Below, one piece after another: positions 35,155 to 49,272 of a DNA stretch of 64,000 nt. Where the stretch lies: contig JAQFVV010013361.1 of NCBI GenBank assembly GCA_028023455.1, forward strand, positions 1 through 64,000. Reading direction: 5' to 3'. Every line of letters starts with the position of its first letter. Position 1 is the stretch's first letter. This DNA comes from Epiperipatus broadwayi. Its lineage: Eukaryota; Onychophora; Udeonychophora; Euonychophora; Peripatidae. Below the pieces are notes generated by a model. The model was not told the origin of the DNA. It was given only the letters and a program-made list of their open reading frames with translations, and did no database searches. A program made the position numbers and the translations under genes.

Positions 35155-35922
35155 TTTCTTTTTTTTTTTTCAAAGAAACTTTATTAGTAAAATATAAGAT
35201 TACAAACTGTGATGTTCAGATGAGAGCATGTGTCAGCAGGAGCTTCTTACTTGGGAACTAGAACTATCAGAGTTGATGCTTTTGTCAAATCTAGATAAAG
35301 AGAAAAAATTATTATGGTTCTGCAGAGATAGCAAGGGAGAATTGGGAAATTTAATCACTGGGACTCTTGAAAAGTTTCCATGTATTCTCATAGATAAACT
35401 TAGTAGAGAGAATTTTGATTTTACTTTGGATTTTTCTGAGGGTTCCAAAGAAAATTGCAAGGGCATTCAGTTGTAGGATGTTGAATATCATTTTGCATCA
35501 TGTGATCCATATGGAATATGTAATGAAGGTTGAGATTCTTATGATGGGAAAATCTCTCTCCTTAATGCAATCTTTAGTGGAGAGGATTTTATAATAATCA
35601 ATTGCTCAAATTTGGGCTATGATTTGCTTCACTGGTCTGAAGCCTATGTAGATTAATATAATGTGGTCAAAGGTCTCATCCTGTCTGTGGCAGAATGGGC
35701 AGGAAGGATCTATGTTGTTAAGGAATCTTTTCTGATGTAAGAACCAGTTGGTGGGCATAGCATCAAGATTCACTTTTACTAAATTGTCCAGGAATTTGGA
35801 CTCCAATAGTAAAAACTTGAATAATGTTGTGATCTTCTGATTAGACATGCCTAGTTTTGTTTTTTCTTTTTTTGTGTGTGATTTTGATGGTGGATATCTT
35901 AATCTATGAAGCATTGTTATAA
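35155..35922 (-). pseudogene. 5'-truncated poly-A LINE with zinc knuckle (L1/Tx1-like?)
   Basis: Minus-strand frame 35914-35606 (102 codons) ends with LPT-like DAMPTNWFLHQKRF, then CPFCHRQDETFDHI, a CxxC...H zinc-knuckle as in zf-RVT domains, homologous to the fragment at 29.6 kb. The 3' side is non-coding and ends with AATAAA (plus strand 35180-35185) and a poly-A tail (poly-T at 35159-35170). AAATTGTTT occurs at 35146-35154 and 35923-35931, a plausible 9-bp TSD. Family assignment by domain only. Confidence 0.6.
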
Positions 35923-35931
35923 AAATTGTTT

Positions 35932-36785
35932 ATTATTAATTGTATTGTATAAGATTGTGAAAGGACTTCATTCATTTTAAAATGGATGTGTGAATAATAA
36001 AGCACGTAGTTTGGATAAAATTATTATTCTTGTGTTATTATATGTATTTTTGTTACTGCATTCACAATAGTACAAACAATACAACTAAATATCTAATGTC
36101 TTAATGTAGATTGTAAAATTAGTTTAAATATTAAATTTTAATATTAATAATTGATTATAATAACTCTAACAATCCTTCATATGCTTTGACAGTTATAATC
36201 TAAAATTTAATAACTTACCTTTAATAAACTGAAGAGTAATTAAATGTGAGTTGTCAATTGTTAGAATAAGTATCAAATAAGAATTTATGATTTATATTAT
36301 ATATTGTTATAATTGGATATTAAAAATCTTAAGGCTATTTAATAGGATGATATTATTTTATAATACATTAAGCTGATGAAAATAGAAAGATGTGTTGGGG
36401 TTGTTGATATTGTATTATTATTAAATATTTAATCTTATTATAATTTACTTAGTTCATAATATTTAAATTGTGCTTTACACAAAAAGTGAAGCACAATTTA
36501 AAAATTACCACTCAAAAGTGAAGTAAAAAACAAGGATTTTAGTTCATAAGAGTTTGTTGATATTAGTGGAACAGTATAACAAGGTTAAGTTAGCAATACT
36601 TTTACTTTCTTTAGTTGTAATTAGAAATCGATTATTGAGTTATATATCGTTAGATATCATTGATATTGCAAACTTGTAGAGCATATTAAGATGACTATTT
36701 CATCAATTTGTGAATCGTTTCATTTAAATAGAAATAATGTTTGACTTTTGGTACAAGTTTGTGTTATTACAAACAATATGAACAC
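35932..36785. other. AT-rich intergenic sequence
   Basis: Contains only a small palindrome at 36464-36510 (AAATTGTGCTTTACAC with its complement), related to the arm of the 14.5-kb element. Confidence 0.45.
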
Positions 36786-36962
36786 AGGCAAAACTCTCCA
36801 TACAGTAGTGCCACCCTGTGCCAAACAGAGTAATCAATGGATGCCAGAAGGCTTGTGCATAAAATCCCTATCTAGTGCCTACTCATCCAATATCCCAAGA
36901 CTAGTTTCTGGCTTGTGGCCATCGTCAGTGAGGGTGGCACTACTGTATGGAGAGTTTTGCCT
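36786..36962 (-). repeat. R2 family foldback with hammerhead
   Basis: A perfect 32-bp inverted repeat (36786-36817 and 36931-36962, starting AGGCAAAACTCTCCATAC) encloses 113 bp containing the ribozyme (minus strand) and the R2 core with CACAAGCCTTCTGGCATCC in minus sense. Related copies are at 56.95-57.10 and 57.40-57.60 kb. Confidence 0.8.
36894..36933 (-). ncRNA. Hammerhead ribozyme motif, R2 family, intact core
   Basis: Minus strand: CCUCA, core CUGACGA (plus strand 36922-36928), stem II UGGC/GCCA with CACAA loop (U-A at 10.1-11.1), GAAA (36908-36905), stem III AC/GU around UA, C17 at 36899, then UUGGG. Stem I is 4 bp if one U is bulged. All invariant core bases are present; stem I is the weak point. 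Confidence 0.72.
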
Positions 36963-37486
36963 TTGTTTACACCAATTATGTGCTAGTATAGAGATGGTGA
37001 TCATGTGATGTTTAGTGGTTTTACAAACAATATGTTGATTCACAAGGAATATTAAAGTTTATCTATATTATTCTTTGTCATCCTTTTTATTTTATTATAA
37101 AGAATCTATATTATAGGTATATACTATTATTTATAAGAGAGTGATATTTAGTTTTATTGCTTTATCTTTAACTTACTGCAAATAATGCTTAAATTTTAGT
37201 GTAGTTTGAAGTAATGTTTTATTTGTTTTTTATTTGTTCTAAATACTATTAGAATTTATAAGGTTATAACAACGATTATTATCATTGTTTTATTAAATTA
37301 AGTGTTATATTATTTTCATTCTGTTATAAATGATATTACAATTCATGGACAATATTGAATTAGGATTGTTCTTCCTTGGTTCATATTTTGATTCTGTTAT
37401 AAATAGTGGTCAATAATTAAGCTATGACTCATGGTATAGCATGGCCCAAATATTTATTCTGTTACAATATATATATATATATATAT

Positions 37487-38505
37487 AATATTTTTGGGTA
37501 CAAACCATGTATTATTTTGCATTATAATCTGATATTTCGACAGACTAGCAACCACCATTATCAAGGTTAACTTTTGAAAGAACAATCATTAGATCTCAAA
37601 CAATAACATGACTCAATGCAAGATGAGAAGTGAGATTCAACTTGAAGTAGTTCAGCATTCACAATATGAGGCTCATCAAAATGTTCTTACTCAAAAAATA
37701 GAACTTACAAAAAATATTATACTTTCTAATAATTATAATAAAAACATCGTATGTGAGGCTTTACATAACATTAATACTAAAAAGAAAAAAGAGAATAGAA
37801 TTGACAATTCCTCTTTTAATAGAGTAATTTTACCTTACATTGAAGGGGTTACTGATAAAATCAGTAGAAGACTATCTTGTTTTAATATAAAGACTACTTT
37901 TTCTACTGGCAAAAAAATTGATGGTTTTTTATAAAAACCTAAAGACAGAATATTTTTGGAACACTAAGGAGTTTATGAAATTCCATGTTTGCAGCGCTCA
38001 AGAAGTTATGTTGGTCAGTCTAATAAACGAATAAATGCCAGAATTAAGGAACATATAAATGCTTTTAATCAAAAAATTAGCACATCAGTTTTTACTTCCC
38101 ATTTTTTAGAAATTGGTCACAAACCTGATTTTGACAATACAAAAATACTTGCTAATTTGGAAATATATGATTTAAGAACAATGAGAGTCAATTGAAATAT
38201 TAAAGAGACCTACTGGTTTAAATAGGACTGATAAAGCACAATGTATTCACGCTATGTGGAAACCTCTCATTTTATCTAATATTAATTTGAAATTAATAAG
38301 TGAAAAAACTGAGGGAAATAAACATTTTGATAAGCCTCATATTGTGACTGCTGAACTACTTCAAGTTGCACTGAGTCATGTTATTGTTTGAGATCTAACA
38401 ATTTTTCTTTCAAAAATTAACCTTGATAATGGCGGTTGCTAGTCCATCAAAATATTGGATTGAAATGCAAAATAATACATGGTTTATACCCAAAAATATT
38501 ATTTT
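37487..38505 (+). mobile_element. Penelope-like element, truncated, with inverted end copies
   Basis: A 5'-truncated PLE coding part (37683-38391) lies between inverted repeats of about 190 bp (37487-37682 and 38318-38505). The right arm is the end of the coding frame plus 3' flank; the left arm is the same sequence inverted. Both arms hold CCTTGATAATGG followed by a hairpin and GAAA or AAAA, a possible degenerate hammerhead. Inverted and partial tandem arrangements and ribozyme-bearing pseudo-LTRs are known features of PLEs. Confidence 0.8.
37683..38391 (+). pseudogene. PLE reverse transcriptase C-terminus with GIY-YIG endonuclease, broken
   Basis: The frame reads LPYIEGVTDKISRRL, a linker typical of PLE proteins, then GVYEIPC and SYVGQSNKRINARIKEH (the GIY-YIG core, GIY and YIG as GVY and YVG, with the catalytic Arg region), FTSHFLEIGH, and after a frameshift near 38190 SIEILKRPTGLNRTDK and a C-terminus to the TGA at 38391. 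In-frame stops lie at 37932 and 37965. The second Cys of the expected CxxC after GVYEIPC reads Arg (CGC, one transition from TGC). The RT domain is absent. Inactive. Confidence 0.82.
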
Positions 38506-41629
<3,124 letters not shown>

Positions 41630-41839
41630 AAACTCAAATATTTGTGTTAATATCAAAATACACACACATGTATAATTTAGCTATATATAAATAAATCAAA
41701 TCAAATAAATGACAAACTTTTATCAATTTCTTCTAGCGCTTTCAAAGGTATAACCTTCATTTTCAAGAAGTGCAATAAGCAAAATAGCTAAATTATACAT
41801 GTGTGTGTATTTTGATTTTAACACAAATATTAGAGTTTT
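41630..41839. repeat. Palindromic element enclosing a diverged hammerhead
   Basis: Arms at 41630-41684 and 41784-41839 are reverse complements (for example CATGTATAATTTAGCTAT against ATAGCTAAATTATACATG). The 100-bp loop holds the motif at 41730-41770. Confidence 0.7.
41730..41770 (-). ncRNA. Variant hammerhead motif with U3-A8 core pair
   Basis: Minus strand: stem I CUUC/GAAG (4 bp), core UUGAAAA (C3 to U and G8 to A, retaining a 3-8 pair), one extra U, stem II of 6 bp (GAAGGU/ACCUUU, loop UAU), intact GAAA, stem III AG/CU around CG, A17. Structure complete; activity unknown. Confidence 0.5.
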
Positions 41840-44777
41840 ACAAATATATATTTTCTAACACATGGTTGAACGTTTATATAATTTTATTTCTCCATTTTCC
41901 AGCAACTTCTAGAATCCTGTGTAAGACATTAAAAAAATCACTAATAATAACAACTTGATAAAACTCTTTAAAATTTGATGCATCTTTTTTTAAGCTTTCA
42001 GATCTGAGTTTGTTCTAATATTAAATATCAATCACTATCATAGAAATTTAATAAAACTGTAGTTGAATAACTAATTCAATACACATTTGAATATTAATTT
42101 CTCCACTATTAACTTTACTATATGCAGTATTAATTTATAGGTCATTTCCACTTCCACTTTTTCTCCTCATTATATTTTACTTAATAATTATTTCTTTCCA
42201 AAATAAACATAAATAAGTTCACTTAACTTTATTATCCAGTAATATACTATTTTATCTATATTTTTCATAATAAAAATTAATAGCTTTTCTTGCTCAAGTT
42301 TTTACCCTTTTAGTATTTTATATTATAAGATAATCTTATCTGCTAAACAAAATGTTCTTTCTTGAAATAAGCTTTTATTTAATATAATCTATAATAAATC
42401 TTTATTATCATATTCATTTAATTAATATTCCTTAATTATTAAATATACAACAAATATCTATTCTTCTTTGTAATTTTATAAAGTCAATTTGAAGAATACA
42501 AGTTATTTTAATTTAAAAAATAACTATTTTCATTTGACATTTCATTTCCATTAATAACTATTTTGACGTTCAGTAAACTAATTTAATTATTTTATATAAG
42601 TTATTGTATCACTTTGTATTTATTCATGCTCCTCTTCATAATTAACTTATTACTTAAATGAATAACAAAGTAGAGATAAATAAAACATATTTCCTTACGT
42701 GATAGTATTTACACCTTTTAATTAATTGAAGTTGAGAATCCTTATTCTTCCTGGTTTCTCCAATCAGTAATAATAATAATATATGCCTGCACTTATTCTT
42801 CAATAGCATTTTAAATTGTGAATTGAATTTTCAGACTGTAATTGTGCTGCAAACGAAAAATTTTTAGTTTAATTTACTCCATCATTTTTAGACTACTATT
42901 AAAATATTATATTCCTTTCAGCATGATTAATTTACTTATTTTTACTGTTTACAAAAATAAAATATATTAAATTTTATAATTTTACAAAACTTTTACATGA
43001 AGCAATGATTCCTTTCCCTCTTCTAATTTATCTGCTTTTTTCTTTTCATATGTTCAGACAGCATGATGTAAAAATCTCAATTAATTATATTTCATTGATC
43101 AATGAATTGAAAATTGACTAATAGTTTTTGAATAATTAATGTACTGTCTACAATTTAATAATATTAATAAAATCAATAAATATTATTAAAACTGATAAAG
43201 TTTAAACAATTTTAAATTAAAATTTAAAATACATTATGTTTTTAATTAATTTAAACTAAGATATTTTAATAATAGTATTTATTACTGAAATATTATTATC
43301 ATTACCATTTATAAAAAATATATCATTATTTTATAGAAGTTAAATTATTTTACTTTGATTTGTTTATCAGAATTCAGTGCGGAAAATAACACCCTCATCT
43401 TTTAAAGGATCACTATAATAAAAAATACTAAGATTGAATTTCTTCCTAACTTAAATCTAAACATATTTATACAAGTAAATGGGTTTGCATTTCTTAAAAT
43501 CACTTATATTAAACTTATATCACTGTTAAATATATATATAATTACAAATAATAGATGTGTATTTCTTATCCCCACTAAATTCTCTTTTTAAATCTTCTAT
43601 ATTAAATTATTTGAGCAAGTTATATTTCTGAAATTTAAGATTTTGGATTATAATATACGTTTTTTAGATACTCAATCAGCATAATTAACCAATTAAAAGG
43701 TTACAATAATTAAAAATTACAATATATATATACTATTATTTGAATTTTTAAATAAATACTCTAGATTCTAAAAGATATATGAGCTAGTTCAGAAATTAAA
43801 TGTTTTTCTTCATGGAAAGTCATATTAAGATCAAGCACTAGAAATAACATTGAGCTAAAATTCATAGATTTTTAGATATAAAGGCTATTATAATCACATG
43901 CATCCATAATTGTATACACTGTGAAATAAGATTGTTATTAATCATTTGTGTTATTAATTGAAACTGAAATAGTAAATTCTTCAAATAGCAAGATATTTTG
44001 AATTAACAAAAAAGTGCTTTAAGAATCAAATTTTTGTTGTCGACTTCATAAGTGTTCTTTTTATTTGTTAAGTAAAACTTTATTACAGAGTTACTAAAAA
44101 AGTATAAGAAAAGGAAGGTGATATTTTATATAGGAATGATTTTTATTAATGTCATTGAATTAAATATTTTTTAATTTTTTATTGGTTCATACAGTAACGA
44201 TAATGATTTTAAAGATGGACTATGCAATGTATATATATATATTTTCAATATTGTTCTTTGTAGGTATTGAGATTAAATGTGCAAATTTAAACAGACTAAT
44301 AAATACTTATAAATCATTATAGTAGTAATATGAAATTTACTGTATAGTTTGGATAGAGAACCTAGTGACTGTTCAAACTGTAGGCATTAATGAAGTGCTA
44401 GTAATTATTTAATCTAATTAACTCATTTTATATACTAGGCAGCACAAATAATAAAACATTTAATCTATCAATCATAGCTCATTTATCTATCTCAACTTAC
44501 AATATTTATATTTTGTGAATGTCATGTAAATCAGGGCATTTGCCCACTTTATACCGATAATAAATTATCCCTACTCTCATTAAATCAGCCATTGCAACAA
44601 ACACTCTGTAAACATATCAAATATTATGTAGATAATAATAAATAGAACCCATGATGAAATTATTATGCAACCCATCAGAAAAGCTATTTTTCACAAATAT
44701 TTATCAAATCCTAAATAAATGTTGAGATAAATGAGAATAATATGATTTTATTACAGAAGTATACATAATTAAATTAT
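41840..44777. other. AT-rich intergenic sequence, nothing recognised
   Basis: No gene or shared repeat supported in 2.9 kb. Confidence 0.4.
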
Positions 44778-44945
44778 TAAAATCAGTCAACAATTAGACA
44801 ATCCCAATATCAATAAAACTCAACATTCTCAACTTGTTGTCAAGGTAACCTTCTTTTAACAATGAAGGTTACATTGAAAAGTGGTTGAGATTGTTGATTG
44901 TTATTGATATTGGGATTATCTAAGTGTTGATTGATTGATTTTAAT
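44778..44945. repeat. Palindromic element, about 70-bp arms
   Basis: Plus strand AGACAATCCCAATATCAATA on the left matches the complement of TATTGATATTGGGATTATCT on the right. The centre carries TTGACAA or TTGAAAA next to GTTGAGA, but no stem II or GAAA can be drawn. Confidence 0.65.
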
Positions 44946-45384
44946 GATTACTTATAACCTCATTTAGTCTTAAACATTATTACACTTATAATTAAATTTA
45001 TGTAAAATTGCTTGATAGTTAATTACAAAATATCTAAACAACGACTATGAACAACAACAACAACAAAAATATAATACAGAAAACACCAATTTTTTTTCCC
45101 ATTCTTGAGAACTTTATTTATTTATTTGGGAAATTCCTATTATATTTTCAAAAGAAAGGAAAAATAAATAAAATCAATAGCTACCTTATCTTCAAATTAT
45201 ATTTTGTGAGTTGAAAATAAATTTTTGCTCAATAATCAATGATACTTTTTTTTAGTTATAACAGCACAACATACAGAACTTCAATTATATTCTCCAATTA
45301 TTCATTATAAATGTTTATTTCTTATATAAAATCCTTGACTTATGTAATATTATATTTTGAATTAATTTACTTATAATGAACAGT
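44946..45384. other. AT-rich intergenic sequence, nothing recognised
   Basis: No supported gene or repeat. Confidence 0.4.
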
Positions 45385-45650
45385 TGAATAGTTGGAAGGG
45401 TGAGAAGATTAAAGCCTGATCATTAAAGTTTGAGGAACTGCTATCGTAATACAAGCAAAGTACTGATTATATGTGTGTGTGAGATTATGATCTGGTCTAA
45501 TTAATGAGTGCAATTTGCATGAAATAAATATATTGAGGATCATGTATTTTTTTTGCATATGTGTGATCATGGGTATTGATTTGCTTGAAATAGAGTGGAG
45601 GGTGAATAGATTGAAAAGTCCTGAGTTCAAATCCCTTTATTTACATATAG
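45385..45650 (+). repeat. R1 family copy with decayed hammerhead
   Basis: Plus-sense R1: AAAGCCTGATCATTAAAGTT, decayed ribozyme at 45496-45538 (UUAAUGA for CUGANGA; hairpin GUGCA/UGCAU and GAAA intact), GTGTGATCATGGG, AAAAGTCCTGAGTTCAAATCC end. The 73-codon minus frame across it is chance. Confidence 0.72.
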
Positions 45651-46269
45651 AAGAATATTTCTAAATTAACTATTTCCTAAAATATCCATCAAAATATTTT
45701 ATATTATCTGCCACATTATGAAACAATAGCATATGTTTATCCTTAAAAGGATTTTATCTATCTGCCCAATTATTTTAATCTGGAATAATGTTTTATTTTA
45801 TGACCTTATTTTGATAGTATATAGTTATTACCGCTTGTTGAAATACCTAAAAAGATTTAATATATATTGATGTGTTATTATTAAGCTTATTCATATTCAT
45901 TTTAATAAATACAAATAATATATATAATAATAACACACAAAAAAAGATCATGCATAATTGATTATTAAGTACAAGTATCATTAAATGTGTTACTATTTTG
46001 ATTGAAAAACTTGAACTATTCTTGAACTTAATTTACAATTGCATTTTGTAAAATAAATAAATAAAGGAATAATATTACTATCAGTATTATTGTTTTACTT
46101 TATTATTAGATGTCGGGACCTTTTTTAATTATCTTCATTCAGTCCTATATCTGTTTCCTTCTCCTTCTTCTTTGATGCATGAGTGATGTTTCAATAATTT
46201 TCTGTCAAACGCCATGCTTAAGGTTATTCCATATGGCGTGTGTAAGATGAGATGTCATAATTCAAATTT
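45651..46269. other. AT-rich intergenic sequence, nothing recognised
   Basis: No supported gene or repeat. Confidence 0.4.
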
Positions 46270-46375
46270 TTGACTCAATTTTTTCAGTAATTCATCATTA
46301 TCAATCTTTATTTTCTTCTTTTGAAAAAATCCATTAGAGAGATTTTAGTCTTTTTAACATTTACCATTAATCCCA
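46270..46375 (-). pseudogene. RTE-clade LINE fragment
   Basis: Plus strand TCATTATCAATCTTTATTTT, AAAAATCCATTAGAGAG and TTTAGTCTTTTTAACAT match the complement of the RTE region encoding KKTKVMFN and MKIKID (63140-63215). Short and diverged. Confidence 0.65.
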
Positions 46376-46617
46376 CTTTCTTCTAAGGATTTGGTTGATA
46401 AAAAGAAAGATACGCTTTTTCTCTTCATTTTTTGTATTCTATAATACTCCATTCTATTCATTATGATCCAAAACAAATGAAAATATTTGACTTTCTTATA
46501 CATTTTAAAAAAACAAAATGTTGTTGCGTTTTCTATTATCAAACTTTGTTTTGTTCTTGATTGCAAAAATAGTGCACTCATTTTTCTCATGTTTTCTGTT
46601 TTATAAAATTAATTATT

Positions 46618-46905
46618 GGGGGTTTGAACTCAGACGTTCACACGACCCTCAACCATCCATGCTATCTCATACTGCTGATACATTTGATCACACATATGTT
46701 GAAAAGATAAATAATCACCAAGATTTCATGCTAGACCAGCACTCGTCAGTTGGTCCAGATTATCATCTCCACACATATATTGTTACAATCAAAGCTCAGC
46801 TTATATTAGGATAGCCAATCTTCATACTTTAATGGACACATACATTAATAAACTGGCTTCAAACCACTCCACCCCACAATTATTCAGCTTGAATGGATAG
46901 CTGGG
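46618..46905 (-). repeat. R1 family copy with hammerhead
   Basis: Minus-sense R1, parallel to the 27.7-kb copy: GGTTTGAACTCAGACG end, TTGATCACACATATGTTG, hammerhead at 46717-46754, TAGGATAGCCAATC and GGCTTCAAACCACTCCAC. No open frame. Confidence 0.75.
46717..46754 (-). ncRNA. Hammerhead with intact core but collapsed stem III, R1
   Basis: Minus strand: ACCAA/UUGGU stem I, CUGACGA core (46749-46743), stem II G.U then UGCU/AGCA, GAAA. Only UC then separates GAAA from the stem I 3' side, so stem III and the cleavage-site triplet seen in sister copies are deleted. Confidence 0.6.
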
Positions 46906-47010
46906 GTGGAAATTAATTATTGTAAATGAAATAACAGTACATTTCAGATATTAATATTTTATACAAATAATTTTTTATTTTATTTTTATTTTTTAGTGAA
47001 TTTCTGAGCA

Positions 47011-47390
47011 ATATGATGTAATTGGAAGAGCTTTGGGCTTGGGATCAGAAGGTCCCAGGAGCAGCAGTTGAACTTCTTATGAACTTCTTCTAAGCAAAAA
47101 TGTCACATGTCTTTCTTTTACCTGCATGGTTTGGCTTAGGTGATAGGGCATCCGACTTGAGGTCAGAAGGTCCTAGAATTGATTCTGGTGGTCACAGGTC
47201 CAGCACTCAAACTTCTTATAAACTCCTGATTAATAGTGGCATATGCCTTTCTTTTACCCACTATAGTTTGGTATAGATGATAGAGTGTCTGATGTTTGAG
47301 ATCAGGAAGTCCCAGGATTCATTCTGGTGCTCACAATTCTAGTGCTTGAACTTCTTATGAACTCTTAATCAATAAAGCCATATGAATTTG
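47011..47390 (+). repeat. Tandem trimer of tRNA-like units
   Basis: Three direct units (about 47011-47129, 47130-47266, 47267-47390). Each has an A-box-like start (TTGGCTTAGGTGATAGGGC in unit 2), an anticodon-arm-like CCGACTTGAGGTCAGAAGG (loop CTTGAGA-like) and a B-box-like GAATTGATTC, then a shared non-tRNA stretch with CTCAAACTTCTTATAAAC and TCTTTCTTTTACC. This looks like tandem copies of a tRNA-derived SINE monomer, different from the 9-copy SINE elsewhere in the window. Confidence 0.65.
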
Positions 47391-47604
47391 TATTATTATT
47401 TAAAATCAAATGAATACAAGTATTAACTTAAGTATGTGCATTTTACATCATTCAACATCAGTACATGTGCTTTCATTTCTCTATAACTTGTTTTATCATT
47501 CATGACTTAGTCAAAAGTTGTGCCCTCATATTTACAGAAGCATTATTTATTTATATTGAGATGGTTATGTGTCTCATGGTATACAGCAACATCGTAGTGT
47601 GAGT

Positions 47605-47605
<1 letters not shown>

Positions 47606-47646
<41 letters not shown>
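47606..47646. repeat. (CA)n(TA)n microsatellite
   Basis: About 11 CA units followed by about 9 TA units, directly before a palindromic element. Confidence 0.9.
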
Positions 47647-48013
47647 GCAAAACCATAAAACAATACTATACTAGATTAAATCCAAAATTTTACCAAAATC
47701 TTTACACAACCATGGTTTCATATACTTCAAATAGACCTCAAGTGAAAATCAAACTAAAGGAACAAACATATATATACAAACAAACAAATCATCCCATAAT
47801 TCATTTCAAACTTCACCAAGTCTTCTTAAGATTGATAGCCTCAGATTCAAGAAATTTTATCATCAAAGTCTCCTTTATTTTTCATTTTAACTCATTCTTT
47901 TCATAAAAAATACTTGAGAAGATCTATTTGTAGTAGATGAAACCATGGTTGTGTAAAGATTTTGGTAAAATTTTGGATTTAATCTAGGGATTGTATTGTT
48001 TTATGGTTTTGTA
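47647..48013. repeat. Palindromic element with hammerhead-like motif
   Basis: Arms of about 75 bp (47647-47722 and 47934-48013) are almost perfect complements (ACAACCATGGTTTCAT against ATGAAACCATGGTTGT). The variant hammerhead lies at the inner edge of the right arm (47907-47956). A 64-codon frame in the loop has no recognisable motif. Confidence 0.75.
47907..47956 (+). ncRNA. Variant hammerhead motif with U3-A8 core pair
   Basis: Stem I AUAC/GUGU (4 bp with one G.U), core UUGAGAA, one extra G, stem II AUCUA/UAGAU with a 7-base loop, GAAA, stem III ACC/GGU around AU (the same stem III as in R5), U at position 17. C3 and G8 are replaced together by U and A. Confidence 0.48.
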
Positions 48014-48477
48014 TTTTTATTTTTACTAGTATAGTGTTAGGCAGTTTGGGTTATATATATATAAAGTTGAAAGAAAAAATGAAATAAACACAAACACAAT
48101 TTTTTCTCAATAGTTATTATATTACACTGGAATTACAATTAAGAGTTAAATAATAATTTTGAATTAAAAAAATTATTATTAATTAAACATTTAAAAAGAT
48201 CTATTTAATGTCTTATTCTGATTTTAATAATTAAATAAGCATGATTTTATATTACAATAGATATAGTGGCAATTATAAAATTCCACTATCTATTTTAATT
48301 AGATTAGGAATTTTTTAAAATTAAAGCTTGTATAACATATTTTAATAAAAATCCTACAAAGTTGTTGGTGAGAGGAATGATAAATAGTTTTAGATAAATT
48401 TTGTTATTTAAGTAAGGTGAATTAAAGAAAAGGTCATTATTTTTTTAAAATCAAATCAAGAAAACTTATTTTTAATT

Positions 48478-48716
48478 ACTATTGTAATACATTAAAGATC
48501 AGCCTTTTCAGTGGTCTATTCTCATGCTTTCATTTCCAGTACTTAAGATTTGCCCATATATAAGCATTTGGGTTGGGAAAAAAAGTGGATTCATTTTATT
48601 CTTTCATAAATACTATATCTTGTGTTGGGAGTGAAAGTATTCATTTATTATTAACACTCATAAAAGTGCATGCACAATAGCTTGAAAAGGCTGATCTTTA
48701 ATGTATTACAATTTAT
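48478..48716. repeat. Palindromic element, about 40-bp arms
   Basis: Plus strand GTAATACATTAAAGATCAGC (left) is matched by the complement of GCTGATCTTTAATGTATTAC (right). The loop of about 160 bp shows nothing recognisable. Confidence 0.7.
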
Positions 48717-49039
48717 AAAACATAGCACTATAAAATAAATGCTTATTTTAATTACTATGTTTTTCAAATGCCATGATAGATATAAAAAGATAGATTTAAA
48801 AATATTACAGCATTATACTAACATGTTTGCTGTGATATTACTAATAGTTAGTGCATATATTAACTTGTTTGCTGTGATATTACTAACAGTTGAATGCATT
48901 TGGAATATTTAAATAAAAAACATTCAACACACATCTTAGATGATGGAAATAGTCCAATATAAAAATACAACTAGAACACCATCATCACAAACCTTCAAAA
49001 AAATATTACAGCATTAATGTAGCATTATCATTATGAGGT

Positions 49040-49228
49040 TATAACTGAAGGTGCAGAATACAAATCAGTTGCTTCTGCTACTGTTATAATGGTAGAGTCT
49101 GGATTTACATGGAAGTAAAGGGCCTGCTCTTCTGCGTTCCATAGCCTATAATGTGTACTAGACATCTGGCTTATCTGAAGTCCATGAAATGGTAGACTGA
49201 ATGGAGAACACTGAATGCCAACAGTTAT

Positions 49229-49272
<44 letters not shown>

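Noticed and set aside
36370-36395. CTGATGA followed by GAAA
   Set aside because: Only a few A/T bases lie between them, so no stem II can form.
44820-44890. TTGACAA/TTGAAAA in the 44.8-kb palindrome as a ribozyme
   Set aside because: No stem II and no GAAA; listed only as a palindrome.
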